From JAXGXJ01 sp963829545 (GTDB taxonomy: Bacteria; Actinomycetota; Thermoleophilia; RBG-16-64-13), in NCBI GenBank assembly GCA_963829545.1, contig CAWHIX010000007.1, positions 124,001-188,000 of the forward strand: a DNA stretch of 64,000 nt. The letters are read 5' to 3'. The notes under the pieces were generated by a model. That model ran no database searches and had not been told where the DNA came from. It saw only the letters and a list, made by a program, of their open reading frames with translations. This document shows, one piece after another, positions 1 through 9,591 of this stretch. Within the stretch, counting starts at the first letter, position 1; each line of letters opens with the position of its first letter. The position numbers and the translations under genes are program-made.

Positions 1-1394
1 GGCTCCTGGGCTCCCTGTCGGGGGGCGAAAAGCAGAGGGTCGCCATCGCTTCGGTGCTGGCCATGGGCCCGCGGGTGCTGGTGCTCGACGAGCCCTCCGC
101 CAATCTCGATCCCCACGCCACCGTGGAACTCTTCGCTCTGCTGCGCCGGCTGGCCGCCGACCGGCGACACACTCTCGTCATCATCGAGCACAAGCTCGAT
201 CAGATCATCGAATGGATAGACACGGTCTTGGTGCTCGCGCCGGGAGGCAGACTCCTCTATGAGGGCGACCCTCGCCCGGCCTTCTACGAGCGGGCACGTG
301 ATCTGGAAGCCGTGGGCGTGTGGCGGCCGCAGACCTCGGAACTGGTGCAGGCCTTGCGCATCGCCGGCTGGGAGGTGGCCGGGAGCCCCCTGGGCGTGCG
401 GGAGACGGCCACTGCGCTGGCGGCCACTCCGGGGCTGCTCGCCCGCCTGCGGACGGGGCAGCCCGCGCGTCTGGCGCCCGAGCGCGGCGCGCGAAGCGGC
501 CCTCCCCTGCTGAGGGTCGAGCACCTCAGCTACCGCTATCCCGACGGTCACCCGGCGCTGACCGACGTATCGCTGTCCATCGAGCAGGACGACTTCCTGG
601 CCATCGTGGGCGAGAACGGAGCCGGCAAGACCACGTTGGCTTCGCTTCTGAGCGGCGTCGTGGTTGCTCCTCCTCGGTCTGTGTTCCTGGAGGGGGAGGA
701 CGTGGCCGGCATGCCCGGCTGGGCCGTAAGCGACCGGGTGGGATACGTATTCCAGAATCCCGAGCACCAGTTCGTGACCGACTCAGTGTTCGACGAGCTG
801 GCTTTCAGCGTCTCCCCCGAGGGCGGCCGACGTAGGGCGGAGCGCCTGAGCGCAGCTCAGCGCGCTCTCGTGGAGGGCTGGCTGGAGCGACTGGGTCTTC
901 TGCCGCTGGCGGAAGCCAACCCCTTCTCCCTCAGCCAGGGCCAGAAGCGTCGCCTGAGCGTGGCCGCGATGCTCATCCGTGGCCAGTCGGCGCTCATCCT
1001 CGACGAGCCCACTCTCGGCCAAGACGAGTTGCAGTCCGACCGTCTGATGGCCATGATGCATGAACTGCGCTCGGAGGGGCGAGCTATCGCCATGGTGACC
1101 CACGACATGCGTCTGGTGACCGAGCACGCCGACCGGCTGCTGGTTCTGAGCAAGGGTCGGTTGGTCTTCCAGGGGTCGCCGAGCGAGTTCTTCGCCCGAC
1201 CCGACGAGGTCGAGGCTGCCGGGCTGGAGATGCCCTCACCCGGCAAGGTCAGCGCCGTGCTGACCGAAGAGGAAGGCATCGCCAACGGCCTGCATACCAT
1301 CGCGGCCTTTGTAGCGGCGGCCGGCCCAGGGCCTTCCCTGCGGTCCGGCCCCCGCACCGACGAAGCCGCCAGCCAGGGTCGGGCCGAGGTATGA
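1..1394 (+). CDS. ECF transporter ATPase, fused EcfA-EcfA' (5' truncated by window edge)
   Basis: Energises an energy-coupling-factor vitamin or metal importer by ATP hydrolysis at the cytoplasmic face. The window opens inside the first ATPase domain: an ABC signature (LSGGEKQRV) is readable from base 15, followed by Walker B (VLVLDEP). A second complete domain follows, with Walker A GENGAGKTT, signature LSQGQKRRLSV and Walker B ALILDEP. The gene therefore fuses two ATPase halves usually encoded separately. The reading frame is open to base 3, so the true start lies upstream and the apparent GTG at 54 is internal. The stop overlaps the next gene by 4 bases (ATGA), implying translational coupling. 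The substrate-binding S component must lie outside the window, so the substrate is unknown. Confidence 0.93.
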   Translation, partial: LLGSLSGGEKQRVAIASVLAMGPRVLVLDEPSANLDPHATVELFALLRRLAADRRHTLVIIEHKLDQIIEWIDTVLVLAPGGRLLYEGDPRPAFYERARDLEAVGVWRPQTSELVQALRIAGWEVAGSPLGVRETATALAATPGLLARLRTGQPARLAPERGARSGPPLLRVEHLSYRYPDGHPALTDVSLSIEQDDFLAIVGENGAGKTTLASLLSGVVVAPPRSVFLEGEDVAGMPGWAVSDRVGYVFQNPEHQFVTDSVFDELAFSVSPEGGRRRAERLSAAQRALVEGWLERLGLLPLAEANPFSLSQGQKRRLSVAAMLIRGQSALILDEPTLGQDELQSDRLMAMMHELRSEGRAIAMVTHDMRLVTEHADRLLVLSKGRLVFQGSPSEFFARPDEVEAAGLEMPSPGKVSAVLTEEEGIANGLHTIAAFVAAAGPGPSLRSGPRTDEAASQGRAEV

Positions 1395-2272
1395 CCACCG
1401 CGTTGCCAGACGCCGCTCGGCCGACGGTCTCCGCGCAGGATGCCGCCCGACCGCCGGTCGCTCCCGCCGCTCCGTCAGCCGCCGCCCGAGGCGACAGCTG
1501 GCTGGAGCGCCGCAACCCGGTCATCAAGCTGCTGGCCGTCGTCCTCGTCGCCCTCACGCTCACCTTTGTCTTCGATCCGGTGACCCCGGCCGTCATCTTC
1601 GTCATCACCCTGCTGGCCGGGCGTCTGTTCGGACGCCTCTCCTTCGGCAGCCAGTTGAGGCCCCTTGCCATCTTCCTCGTGGCCGGGGTGGCCATCCTCT
1701 TGGCCAACATCCTCTTCAACAAGGAGAACGCCACCGCTGCGGCGCTCTTCTATCTGGGGCCTGTCAAGGTGACCGTCCCCGCGCTGTGGGCGGCCGCCAC
1801 CCTATGGCTGAGGCTGCTCTGCTTCGCGCTCCTCTCGCTGGTGTTCGTCAAGACCACCCCGCCCCAGCGTCTCCTTCTCAGTCTCGTCCACCAACTCCAT
1901 CTCAACTACCGGGTCGCCTACGGGACCATGGTGGGATATCGGATGCTGCCCATCTTCCAGCAGGACTACCGCACCATCAGGGCCGCTCAGCGTGTTCGCG
2001 GCGTGAGGGAGCGGCGGGGTTGGACGCGGGGCTGGTCGCGGCTCCGCCGCTCGGCCATCCCCCTGCTGGCGGGGGCCGTGCGCAAGGCGGGGCGGGTGGC
2101 TGTGGCCATGGATGCGCGGGCTTTCGGCGCCTTTCCCGAGCGCAGCTATCGCGAGCGCATCGTGGTGAGACCGACCGACTGGCTCATGCTGGCCGCGGTG
2201 GTGGTGGTGACGGCCGCGGTGGTGGTGGGTCTGTGGTGGGCCGGGGTGGCCCGTTTCGCCATCGTCGCCTAG
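1391..2272 (+). CDS. ecfT: ECF transporter transmembrane component EcfT
   Basis: Membrane scaffold of the ECF importer that couples the ATPases to the substrate-binding S component. The 293-residue product starts with a Pro/Ala-rich cytoplasmic stretch of about 40 residues and has several hydrophobic segments (about residues 50-130 and a last one near 265-290). The two coupling-helix motifs of the family are visible as AQRVRG and AMDARAFG. The ATG start at 1391 overlaps the ATPase stop (ATGA). The gene ends 7 bases before the convergent kinase gene. Confidence 0.93.
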   Translation: MTTALPDAARPTVSAQDAARPPVAPAAPSAAARGDSWLERRNPVIKLLAVVLVALTLTFVFDPVTPAVIFVITLLAGRLFGRLSFGSQLRPLAIFLVAGVAILLANILFNKENATAAALFYLGPVKVTVPALWAAATLWLRLLCFALLSLVFVKTTPPQRLLLSLVHQLHLNYRVAYGTMVGYRMLPIFQQDYRTIRAAQRVRGVRERRGWTRGWSRLRRSAIPLLAGAVRKAGRVAVAMDARAFGAFPERSYRERIVVRPTDWLMLAAVVVVTAAVVVGLWWAGVARFAIVA

Positions 2273-2279
2273 GCGGCTG

Positions 2280-4015
2280 CTAGCGGTAGAAGCGGATCTC
2301 CGCGATGTCCACTCCCCACTGGCCTTCACCCAACTCGGTCAACTCGGTCAGCCAGATGCGGCCGTCGGTGAGCGGTTCGCGCAGGGTGACGATCTGCGAA
2401 GTGTTGCCGTCGAGTGTGGCGAGCCGCGCCGCCGGACCGGACGAAACCTTCTGCAGCAACTCTCCCTTCCAGCCTTCCACCGGGGAGATTATCTCCATCA
2501 TGTACGCGTCGCCTTCCAGCGTGAATTCGAGGCCTACCCCTGTCTTGTCGATGCTCCCGAAGGCGGCCGAGCGGTAGTACTCCGTGGTCCAGCCTGAGGT
2601 GGTCTCTCCGTCGGTGAGCTTGGGCAGCAGGTCGGGATTCTCCTCGTTGTCCCCCTCGGGATCGTAGTCGAGATCTGGACGACTCCCACCAACTCGGGCT
2701 CTCTGGCCACAGTCAGGCGCAGGATGTCGTCCTCACTGCTTTGGTCGGGCGCGGGATCCTGTTCCAGCACCGTGCCGGCCTCCTCGTCGAAGGTGGCCAC
2801 CTGGCTGCCCACCTCCACCTCCATGCCGGCCTCTTCGGCCAACACTTGGGCCTCGTCCAGGGTCAAGCCCACCACGGCCGGCGCTCCGCCGCCCGTGAAG
2901 GCCAGCAGGAGCAACACGAGAACTACGAGGACGAGGATCGCGGCGGCGACACCCACTATCCAGCGCTGTCTCGTGCGCTTCTTGCGCGCCAGGATACGGG
3001 CCTGGCCCCTGTCGGGATACATCTCGCCGGAGTCATCCGAGAGTCGCGAGCCCGAGTCGTACGAGGCGCCTGCCGGAGAGTGACCGGAGCGCCGGGTTTC
3101 CTCGCCGCCACGCTTGAGCAGGCGGCGATGGCCGGCCGGGGCCTCGGGTACGCCCTGAGTTGTGTGAAGTCCGAGCCCCACGAGCGCACCCAGAAGTTCG
3201 TCCATGGAAGCGAAGCGGTCCTCAGGATCCTTCTCCAGACAGCGCATGACGATCTTCTCGAGACTGGAGGGCAGATCGGACCGTATCTCGGACAGGGGAA
3301 GGGGCGGGGTATTGAGATGTTGGCGCGCTATCTCAGGCATGCTCGTGCCGTCGAACGGCGGGTGACCGGCCAGCATCTCGTAGAGCACAATACCTAGAGA
3401 GTAGATGTCCGAGCGGGCGTCGACCGGCTTGCTGCGGACCTGCTCAGGCGACATGTAGCGGGCGCTGCCGATTATGGAGCCCGCGCGCGTGACCCTGGTC
3501 CAGTCGGCGCCGGTGGCGATGCCGAAGTCGGTGATCTTGGCGTGACCCTGCCGGTCGATGAGGATGTTCTGGGGTTTGACATCGCGGTGGATTATGCCTG
3601 CCAGATGCGCCGCCGCCAGTCCCTCGGCCACCTGCCCCGCAATATGGCCCGCTTCGGCCGCCGGCAGCGGGCCGCTGCGAGTCATCTCCTTGAGAGAGCG
3701 TCCTTCCACATACTCGAAGACCAGGTAGTCCTCGCTCTCCGTGGAACCACGATCGATGAGGGTGACCACGTTGGGATGGGAAAGTTGGGCGAGGGCCCGG
3801 CCTTCGCGGTCGAAACGCGCCCTGGTGCGGGGGTCCTCGTTGAGCGGTGGCTCCAGCCGCTTTATGGCTACGTTGCGCTCCAGCCGCGTATCCCAGGCCT
3901 GGTAGACGATGCACATGCCCCCACGGCCCAGGATCCTTCCCAGCCGGTAGCGGTTCTTCAGGAGCGGGGCCTCGCCGCCTTGGTCATCCTGGTTCTGGTC
4001 GGTGGTGTCAACCAT
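2280..4015 (-). CDS. PASTA-type Ser/Thr protein kinase with extra extracellular C-terminal domain (one frame change)
   Basis: Membrane-anchored eukaryotic-like kinase of the PknB/PrkC type, which senses cell-wall material and phosphorylates cytoplasmic targets. The kinase domain (about residues 20-280) has a GRGGM nucleotide loop, HRDVKPQN catalytic loop and DFGIA motif. One transmembrane helix follows (WIVGVAAAILVLVVLVLL), then a single PASTA repeat beginning VVGLTLDEAQ. Near 2,675-2,690 the frame changes by one base. Restoring one C gives a continuous reading to the stop at 2280, ending in about 130 residues with Asp-Gly, Trp-Ser/Thr-Thr and Tyr-Arg-Ser features that resemble discoidin-like (F5/8 C) tails. 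I regard the frame change as probable sequence error. Only one PASTA repeat is present; Firmicutes and mycobacterial homologues usually have three or more. Confidence 0.88.
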
Positions 4016-4104
4016 TCGCCTACCTGCGGATCATGCTGACGCTTTGATATGAGCCGGCCACACACTATGATAATACCTATGGACGCTTTGGAGGTGGCGA
4101 CGAG

Positions 4105-4320
4105 TTGATCTACTACGTTATTCCCCGCGAGCTTGCCGACAAGTACTACGAAGAGTTCAAGAAGCGCTTCGAGGGTGTCGAAGGAGTGGAGGTCATCGTC
4201 GATCGCCGCGAGAGCGAGCGCCGCGATGGCTCCCCACCCGATGATCCCGCGGTCGCCGAGCAGCGCATGCTCCGCGACCGGCGGCGCCGCCGGGTGAGCG
4301 GCTCGTTCCCGGACGTGTGA
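4105..4320 (+). CDS. small conserved acidic/basic protein of unknown function
   Basis: 71 residues from a TTG start at 4105, preceded by GGAGGTGGCGACGAG, a usable ribosome-binding region. The sequence begins IYYVIPRELADKYYEEF and ends in an Arg-rich tail (RDRRRRR). The N-terminal half looks like a small alpha/beta fold (YYVIP...VEVIVDRR). No catalytic motif is visible. It is divergent from the kinase gene and its stop overlaps the PHP gene, so it is probably the first gene of the 4.1-7.5 kb transcription unit. Function not recognised. Confidence 0.7.
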   Translation: MIYYVIPRELADKYYEEFKKRFEGVEGVEVIVDRRESERRDGSPPDDPAVAEQRMLRDRRRRRVSGSFPDV

Positions 4321-5024
4321 ACATGCCCCCTTCCGGCTTCAGGCTGGATCTCCACAACCACACCTCTTTCTCCTCGGATGGGGTGCTGTCTCCAGCTGCT
4401 CTCCTCTCGGCCGCCCGTGCCCGGAGTATCGACTGCATCGCGGTCACCGATCACAACTCGGTCAAAGGGGGAGTGGAGGCCGCCCGCTTGGCGCGCGCCG
4501 ACGCCGGCCTACCCCGAGTCATTCCCGGTATGGAGCTGATGACGGAAGTGGGGGAGGTGATCGGGCTCTACGTGGAGGAGGACATTCCCGCTGGCCTGTC
4601 CCTCGTCGAATCTGTGGCCCGCATCAAGGCGCAGGGTGGGCTGGTCTATCTCCCCCATCCTTTCGATCGCCTGCGCAGAGGCGCCATCTCTCCCAGGGAG
4701 CGCCTGCATGCCGCCGAACTGGCCGACATCGTCGAGGTCGTCAACGGGCGCTCGCTCGGGCCCGGAGTGGCCGCGAAAGCCGCTGCCCTCGCGCGTGAGA
4801 CGGCGAAGCCGGCCGGGGCGGGCAGTGACGCGCACAGGGCTCCTGAAGTGGGCATAGCCTACGTGGTCGTCGCCGCGCTTCCCACCCCGGAGACCCTGGT
4901 CGAACTGATCTCCGCCGGACGTCTGGAGCACGGCCTCCGCCGCCGTGAGTACGTACTCAACTGGGGTTTCCAGGGCCTATCACCGGTCACGCGTCTTCGC
5001 CGCAGGCTCCCCTCCCCGTTCTAA
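4317..5024 (+). CDS. PHP-domain metal-dependent phosphoesterase
   Basis: Predicted phosphoesterase of the polymerase-and-histidinol-phosphatase (PHP) superfamily, related to YciV/TrpH-type 3',5'-nucleotide or oligonucleotide phosphatases. Metal-binding motifs are LHNHTSF near residue 12, TDHNSVKGG near 43, a Glu-containing GMELMTEVGE near 70, the HPFD motif near 115, and GSDAH near 172. The length, 235 residues, is normal. The GTG at 4317 overlaps the upstream stop; ATG 4323 is an alternative. The substrate cannot be inferred. It precedes the AmmeMemoRadiSam genes with only 13 bases between them. Confidence 0.85.
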   Translation: MNMPPSGFRLDLHNHTSFSSDGVLSPAALLSAARARSIDCIAVTDHNSVKGGVEAARLARADAGLPRVIPGMELMTEVGEVIGLYVEEDIPAGLSLVESVARIKAQGGLVYLPHPFDRLRRGAISPRERLHAAELADIVEVVNGRSLGPGVAAKAAALARETAKPAGAGSDAHRAPEVGIAYVVVAALPTPETLVELISAGRLEHGLRRREYVLNWGFQGLSPVTRLRRRLPSPF

Positions 5025-5037
5025 GGAGGTCGATGGT

Positions 5038-6099
5038 TTGAGCGGTGCCGGCTCAGTCGAGCCCGTGAGGGCGGTGCTGTGGGAGGAATGGCGCAGGCCC
5101 GGCCAAGTCCACTGCTTTCTGTGCGCGCAACATTGCCGTATCGACCCGGGTGGCTTCGGCCTCTGTGGCGTGAGGCAGAACCGGGAGGGTGTTCTCTACA
5201 CGCTGGTCTACGGCTGCCCCATCTCCAGCGCGGTCGATCCCATCGAGAAGAAGCCCCTCTTCCATTTTCTGCCCGGCACTCTGAGCTACTCCATCGCCAC
5301 GGTGGGTTGCAACCTGAGTTGCCGCTTCTGCCAGAACGCCGAGATAAGCCAGATGCCCCGCGACGAGGGTCGCATCGTGGGGCGACCCACCACGCCCGAG
5401 CAGGTGGTCTCCGCGGCTCTGCAGGCCGGGTGCCGCAGCATCTCCTACACCTACACCGAGCCGACCATCTTCTACGAATACGCCCGCGATATCGCCCGGC
5501 TGGCCACCGCCCAGGGTCTCAAGAACGTCTTCGTGACCAACGGCTACATGACCAAGGAGATGCTGGCCGACATCGACGGCGACCTACACGCGGCAAACGT
5601 GGACCTCAAGGCGTTCAGCGACGACTTCTATCGGCGGATGGCCGCTGCCCGCCTCAAGCCGGTCCTCGACTCCATCCGCAGGCTGCACCAGATGGGGGTC
5701 TGGCTGGAAGTGACCACCTTGCTCATCCCGGGTTACAACGACGGCCAGGACGAGCTGCGTGCACTGGCCGCGTTCCTGGTCTCGGTCTCGCCCGACATCC
5801 CCTGGCACGTGTCGCGCTTCCACCCCACCTATCACTTGCTGGAGGTGCCGCCTACGCCGCGCTCCTCCATCGAAGACGCGCTGCGCATCGGCCGCGAGGA
5901 GGGCCTGCACTACGTCTACGGGGGCAACATCCCCGGTCACTCGTCGGAGTCCACGCACTGCCCGACCTGCGGTGAGATGGTGCTGGGCAGGAGCGGCTTC
6001 ACGGTCTGCGAAGATAGGACCAGGGCGGGACGGTGTTCGGCCTGCGGGAGTCCGATATCCGGCGTGCTGGTGGACGAACCTGATACGGAAGAGAGGTAG
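5038..6099 (+). CDS. AmmeMemoRadiSam system radical SAM enzyme
   Basis: Radical SAM protein of the family that co-occurs with MEMO1 and AMMECR1 homologues; its reaction is unknown. The TTG start at 5038 is chosen because of an ideal Shine-Dalgarno AAGGAGGT at 5022. The N-terminal segment carries CFLCAQHC and a CGVRQN motif. The radical SAM cluster motif is CNLSCRFC near residue 95. A C-terminal rubredoxin-like zinc or iron site is suggested by HCPTCG and CSACG pairs. Length is about 353 residues. It is followed after 4 bases by the MEMO1 gene. The arrangement of all three partners in one operon makes the family call firm even though the biochemistry is not known. Confidence 0.9.
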   Translation: MSGAGSVEPVRAVLWEEWRRPGQVHCFLCAQHCRIDPGGFGLCGVRQNREGVLYTLVYGCPISSAVDPIEKKPLFHFLPGTLSYSIATVGCNLSCRFCQNAEISQMPRDEGRIVGRPTTPEQVVSAALQAGCRSISYTYTEPTIFYEYARDIARLATAQGLKNVFVTNGYMTKEMLADIDGDLHAANVDLKAFSDDFYRRMAAARLKPVLDSIRRLHQMGVWLEVTTLLIPGYNDGQDELRALAAFLVSVSPDIPWHVSRFHPTYHLLEVPPTPRSSIEDALRIGREEGLHYVYGGNIPGHSSESTHCPTCGEMVLGRSGFTVCEDRTRAGRCSACGSPISGVLVDEPDTEER

Positions 6100-6103
6100 A
6101 AGG

Positions 6104-7015
6104 ATGACTCTTGTCGGCTGTTTCGCGATGCCCCATCCCCCCATCGTCATCCCCGAGGTCGGAGGGGCCGAGGTGGCGCACGTGGACGCGACCCTGCAGT
6201 CAATGCGGGCGCTGGGCGAGAAGGCGGCTCTTCTCGACCCCGAGACCATCGTCCTCCTCTCCCCGCACAGTCCCCTGGCCCGCTACCAGATGGGCGTATC
6301 GCAGGCCGCGACCTTCCGAGGCTCGCTGGCCTACTTCCGCGCGCCCCAGGTTCGGCTTCAGGCGGCCGGCGACCAGCAGTTGGCCCAGGCCCTGATGGAG
6401 GAGACGGCTGCACACGGCATCCCCGTGACCGCGACGGCCTCACCGGGCGAGATCGTCGACCTCGACCATGGGGTCATGGTCCCGCTGCATTTCCTGGCGG
6501 CCGGGCTCAAGAGGCCCTTCAAGCTGGTGTCGCTGTCGTTCTCGTATCTGGACCTTGAGGAGCATGTGCGTTTCGGGGACGCGATCGGCCGGGCGCTGAC
6601 GACGAGTCCGACGAGGACGCTGTATGTGGCCAGCAGCGACCTCAGCCATCGTCTGCTGCGCGGCGCGCCCAATGGGTTCGACCCCCGGGGGGCCGAGTTC
6701 GACCGGGCCGTGGCCGAAACCTTCGCGGCGGGAGACTGGGAGGCCCTCCTGACCATTGACCCGGGCATCGTGGAGGCTGCCGGAGAGTGCGGCTATCGCT
6801 CGCTGGCCGTCCTCTCGGGAATCGTGCAGGCCGTCGAGCGGACAGGCATCCGGACCAGGAACCGCCTCCTCTCCTACGAAGGCCCCTTCGGCGTCGGTTA
6901 TCTGGTCGGCGAGGTGGAGATGGCCCCGGCGGGCCAGGCGCAGGCTCCGGCTGGCGACGGGTCGGCGGCCGACCCGCTGCCCGCGGCCGGCCGAGGGACG
7001 GAGGTGTCCCCGTGA
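6104..7015 (+). CDS. MEMO1-family protein (AmmeMemoRadiSam system protein B)
   Basis: Homologue of human MEMO1, structurally related to LigB-type extradiol dioxygenases. The product begins MTLVGCFAMPHPP, with the first conserved His, and has LLSPHSP near residue 47, the region DLDHGVMVPLHFL near 118, and SSDLSHRL near 176. These His and Asp positions correspond to the family metal site. An Ala/Pro-rich tail of about 30 residues follows the fold. The stop overlaps the AMMECR1 start (GTGA). Recent work ties MEMO1-like proteins to metal binding; the bacterial substrate is not known. Confidence 0.88.
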   Translation: MTLVGCFAMPHPPIVIPEVGGAEVAHVDATLQSMRALGEKAALLDPETIVLLSPHSPLARYQMGVSQAATFRGSLAYFRAPQVRLQAAGDQQLAQALMEETAAHGIPVTATASPGEIVDLDHGVMVPLHFLAAGLKRPFKLVSLSFSYLDLEEHVRFGDAIGRALTTSPTRTLYVASSDLSHRLLRGAPNGFDPRGAEFDRAVAETFAAGDWEALLTIDPGIVEAAGECGYRSLAVLSGIVQAVERTGIRTRNRLLSYEGPFGVGYLVGEVEMAPAGQAQAPAGDGSAADPLPAAGRGTEVSP

Positions 7016-7548
7016 GCGCCGGCAGGTTGCCATCGTCCGATCCTCTGGTCTCCCTGGCCGTTCGGGCCATCGAGGCCTACGTCGCCGACCGGACGGTCAT
7101 CGAGTCCGACGAGATTCCCGGCCTGGAGCCGAGACGGGCGGGTGTGTTCGTCTCGCTACACCTCGATGACGGCTCCCTGCGGGGGTGCATAGGCACGTTG
7201 CAGCCCACCCGCCCCAGCATCGAAGAGGAGATCGTCGGCAACGCCATCAGCGCTGCCACCCGCGACCCCCGGTTCATGCCCCTGTCGGCTGCCGAACTCC
7301 CTCGCCTCGACGTCTCGGTGGATGTTCTCGGTCCTCCTGAGGAGGTTCCCAGCAGTGAGCATCTCGATCCCAAGGAGTACGGTCTTATCGTCCAGACGGC
7401 GGACGGCCGGCAGGCTCTTCTCCTGCCCGACCTGGAGGGCGTAGACACGGCCGAGGAGCAGTTGTGCATCACCTGCCGCAAGGGCGGCATCGACCCCCAG
7501 CGCGACCGCTACAGGCTTTTTCGCTTCCAGGTAGAAAGACACCATTAA
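7012..7548 (+). CDS. AMMECR1-family protein (AmmeMemoRadiSam system protein A)
   Basis: 178 residues from GTG 7012, which overlaps the MEMO1 stop. The diagnostic LRGCIGTL motif is at about residue 56, followed by AISAATRDPRF and a late CITCRKGGI motif. It completes the AMMECR1/MEMO1/radical SAM trio. The enzymatic role is unknown. The operon probably ends here, since the next gene has its own possible promoter. Confidence 0.9.
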   Translation: MSAGRLPSSDPLVSLAVRAIEAYVADRTVIESDEIPGLEPRRAGVFVSLHLDDGSLRGCIGTLQPTRPSIEEEIVGNAISAATRDPRFMPLSAAELPRLDVSVDVLGPPEEVPSSEHLDPKEYGLIVQTADGRQALLLPDLEGVDTAEEQLCITCRKGGIDPQRDRYRLFRFQVERHH

Positions 7549-7565
7549 GGGCGGCGGTCTGCGCT

Positions 7566-7593
7566 TTGCAGAGATACCGTCCTGGGTTATTAT
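7566..7593 (+). promoter_or_regulatory. possible sigma-70-type promoter
   Basis: TTGCAG at 7566-7571 and TATTAT at 7588-7593 are separated by 16 bases in the gap after the AMMECR1 gene. If used, transcription begins near 7600, which favours the GTG at 7632 over the ATG at 7596 as start of the next gene. Confidence 0.4.
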
Positions 7594-7631
7594 GTATGGC
7601 ACTAGCAAGCACCATCAGTAGGGGATTAGCC

Positions 7632-8057
7632 GTGTCGAGCAACGCATCAGGAGCAGTTGTCTTGGGTTCCAGACCGCGCAAGGCAAGATACCGGCGCCAC
7701 CCACCCACCCGTTTCGTCTGGAGCGGCCTGCTGCGTATTCTGCAGAGGATGACGCACCTCAGGCCGAGCAACCTGCTGGAGTACAGGTTGAGCTACAGCG
7801 TACGCGACGTGGTGACCGACAAGAGCCGGGTGGTCAAGGACCAGATGGAGGCCCTCGCGACGGCCGTCCAGAAGGCGGGTTCCTACCAGGCTCGCGACGA
7901 GGCTACGCGCGCGTTCCACGCCGTCATGGAAGCACTCAACGATCGCGTGCCCCCGGACGTCCTCATGAAGCTCAGCGAGTCGCTGCCCGTGCGTGAAGCT
8001 GCTCGGTTGCGCCGCGCGGCTGCGCAGCGCGTCCACAAGGGCGAAGACCAGGCCTAG
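7632..8057 (+). CDS. small basic/helical protein of unknown function
   Basis: About 141 residues if translated from GTG 7632 (GGGGA upstream). An internal ATG at 7749 with an upstream GCAGAGG gives a shorter form of 102 residues that contains all the helical part. The N-terminus is Arg/Pro-rich; the rest is predicted helical and amphipathic, with many Arg, Ala and Glu. No known motif is visible. The gene converges on rtcB with 74 bases between the stops. Function not recognised. Confidence 0.5.
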   Translation: MSSNASGAVVLGSRPRKARYRRHPPTRFVWSGLLRILQRMTHLRPSNLLEYRLSYSVRDVVTDKSRVVKDQMEALATAVQKAGSYQARDEATRAFHAVMEALNDRVPPDVLMKLSESLPVREAARLRRAAAQRVHKGEDQA

Positions 8058-8131
8058 CGCAAGAGGGGGCGTCTGCTCCGGCCGGCGGAGCCCGGTCGCA
8101 GGACCGGCGTGGGACCGACGGCGCCGGACGT

Positions 8132-9579
8132 CTAGCCTTTCACGACCCCCAGGGGACGGAGGCGGGCCACCTTGGGGGATATCCCTGCTCGGTGCATCAC
8201 GCCCACGACCCTTTCCACGTCCTTGTAGGCCTCCGGCATCTCCTCGGCCAGCGTCTTGCGGACCCTGCGAGCGTACGATGATGCCTTCGGCGGCCAGTTC
8301 CCGGTCGATCGCCCGCCCGCGGGCCCTCTTCAGTGCCTGGCTGCGGCTCATCACCCGGCCGGCGCCGTGGCAGGTGGAGCCGAAGGTCTGCCTCCATGGC
8401 CTCGTCGGTGCCCCGGCAGACGAACGAGGCCGTGCCCATGTCGCCGGGGATGAGGACGGGCTGGCCGACCTCGCGGTAGTCCGCCGGCACCTCCGCGCTG
8501 GCCGGGTCCGAACGCCCGGGTGGCGCCCTTGCGGTGCACGCAGGTCTCGACCGCGACCCCGTCGACCTCGTGGGTCTCCAGCTTGGCGATGTTGTGGGCC
8601 ACGTCGTAGACCAGGCGCAGGTTCAGCTCTCGCGGGGAGATGCGCAGAGGCGTGCAAGATGGCCTTCTCGACCAGGTGCATGATCATCTGGCGGTTGGCC
8701 CAGGCGTAGTTGGCGGCGCAGGCCATGGCCGCCAGATAGCGCCGGCCCTCCGGCGAGACGAGCGGAGCGCAGGCCAGCTGCCGGTCGGGCAGGTCGATGC
8801 TCGTAGCGCCTGGCGGCCTCCTGCCATGACGGCCAGGTAGTCGTCGCAGACCTGGTAGCCGAAGCCGCGCGATCCGCAGTGGACCATCAGGGTGACCTGC
8901 CCCTCGAACAGCCCGAAGGCGGCGGCGGCCTCCCGGTCGAAGACGGCGTCGACGGTCTGCATTCCAGGAAGTGGTTGCCGGAGCCCAGGGTGCCCACCTG
9001 GTCCTGGCCGCGCGTGTAGGCGCGCTCGCTGATGGCGTCCGGGTCGGCGCCGGCCAGGGCGCCGCCGTCTTCGGTGTGGTCCAGGTCGGCGCTTGGAGCC
9101 GTAGCCCTGTTCCACCGCCCAGGCGGCGCCGCTGCACCAGCAGCTTCTCCAGATCGCGGCGGGACAGCGGGCGATGGCTCCCTTCGAACCCACCCCCGAC
9201 GGCACATCCCGGAAGAGCTGATCCACCAGCGGCCGCATCCTTGCCCTTGATGTCGCTCGCCTCCAGATCGGTGGCCAGCAGGCGGCACCCACAGTTGATG
9301 TCGTAGCCCACGCCGCCCGGGGAGACGACGCCGTCGTCCACTCTGAAGGCGGCCACCCCGCCGATGGGGAAGCCGTAACCGAAATGGATATCGGGCATGG
9401 CCAGCGAGCAGCGGATGATGCCGGGCAGATGGGCCACGTTGCTCACCTGGGCGAGACTCTGGTCCCCTTCCAGGGCTTGGATCAGCTTGTCGTCGGCGTA
9501 GATCCTTCCTGGCACCCGCATCCCACCGGAAGCGGGCAATTCCCACAGGCACCTCGCTGAGGCGCCGAAGGCCCTCCAT
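8132..9579 (-). CDS. rtcB: RtcB tRNA/RNA-splicing ligase, multiply frame-disrupted
   Basis: GTP- and metal-dependent ligase joining 2',3'-cyclic phosphate to 5'-OH RNA ends. All expected blocks are present in order but in different frames: MRVPGRIYADDKL, MPDIHFGYGFPIGG, GGVGYDINCGCRLL (with the metal-binding Cys), GTLGSGNHFLE, HNIAKLETHEV, HRKGATRAF, VLIPGDMGTASFV and the terminal PLGVVKG before the stop at 8132-8134. Total length, 1,448 nt, matches a full RtcB of about 480 residues. The ATG at 9579 begins MEGLRRLSEV. At least seven single-base frame changes are needed, so as read it would not be translated. Retention of every motif argues for sequence error over decay. It lies 12 bases after archease, its usual partner. 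Confidence 0.85.
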
Positions 9580-9591
9580 CCCGCCTCCTCT

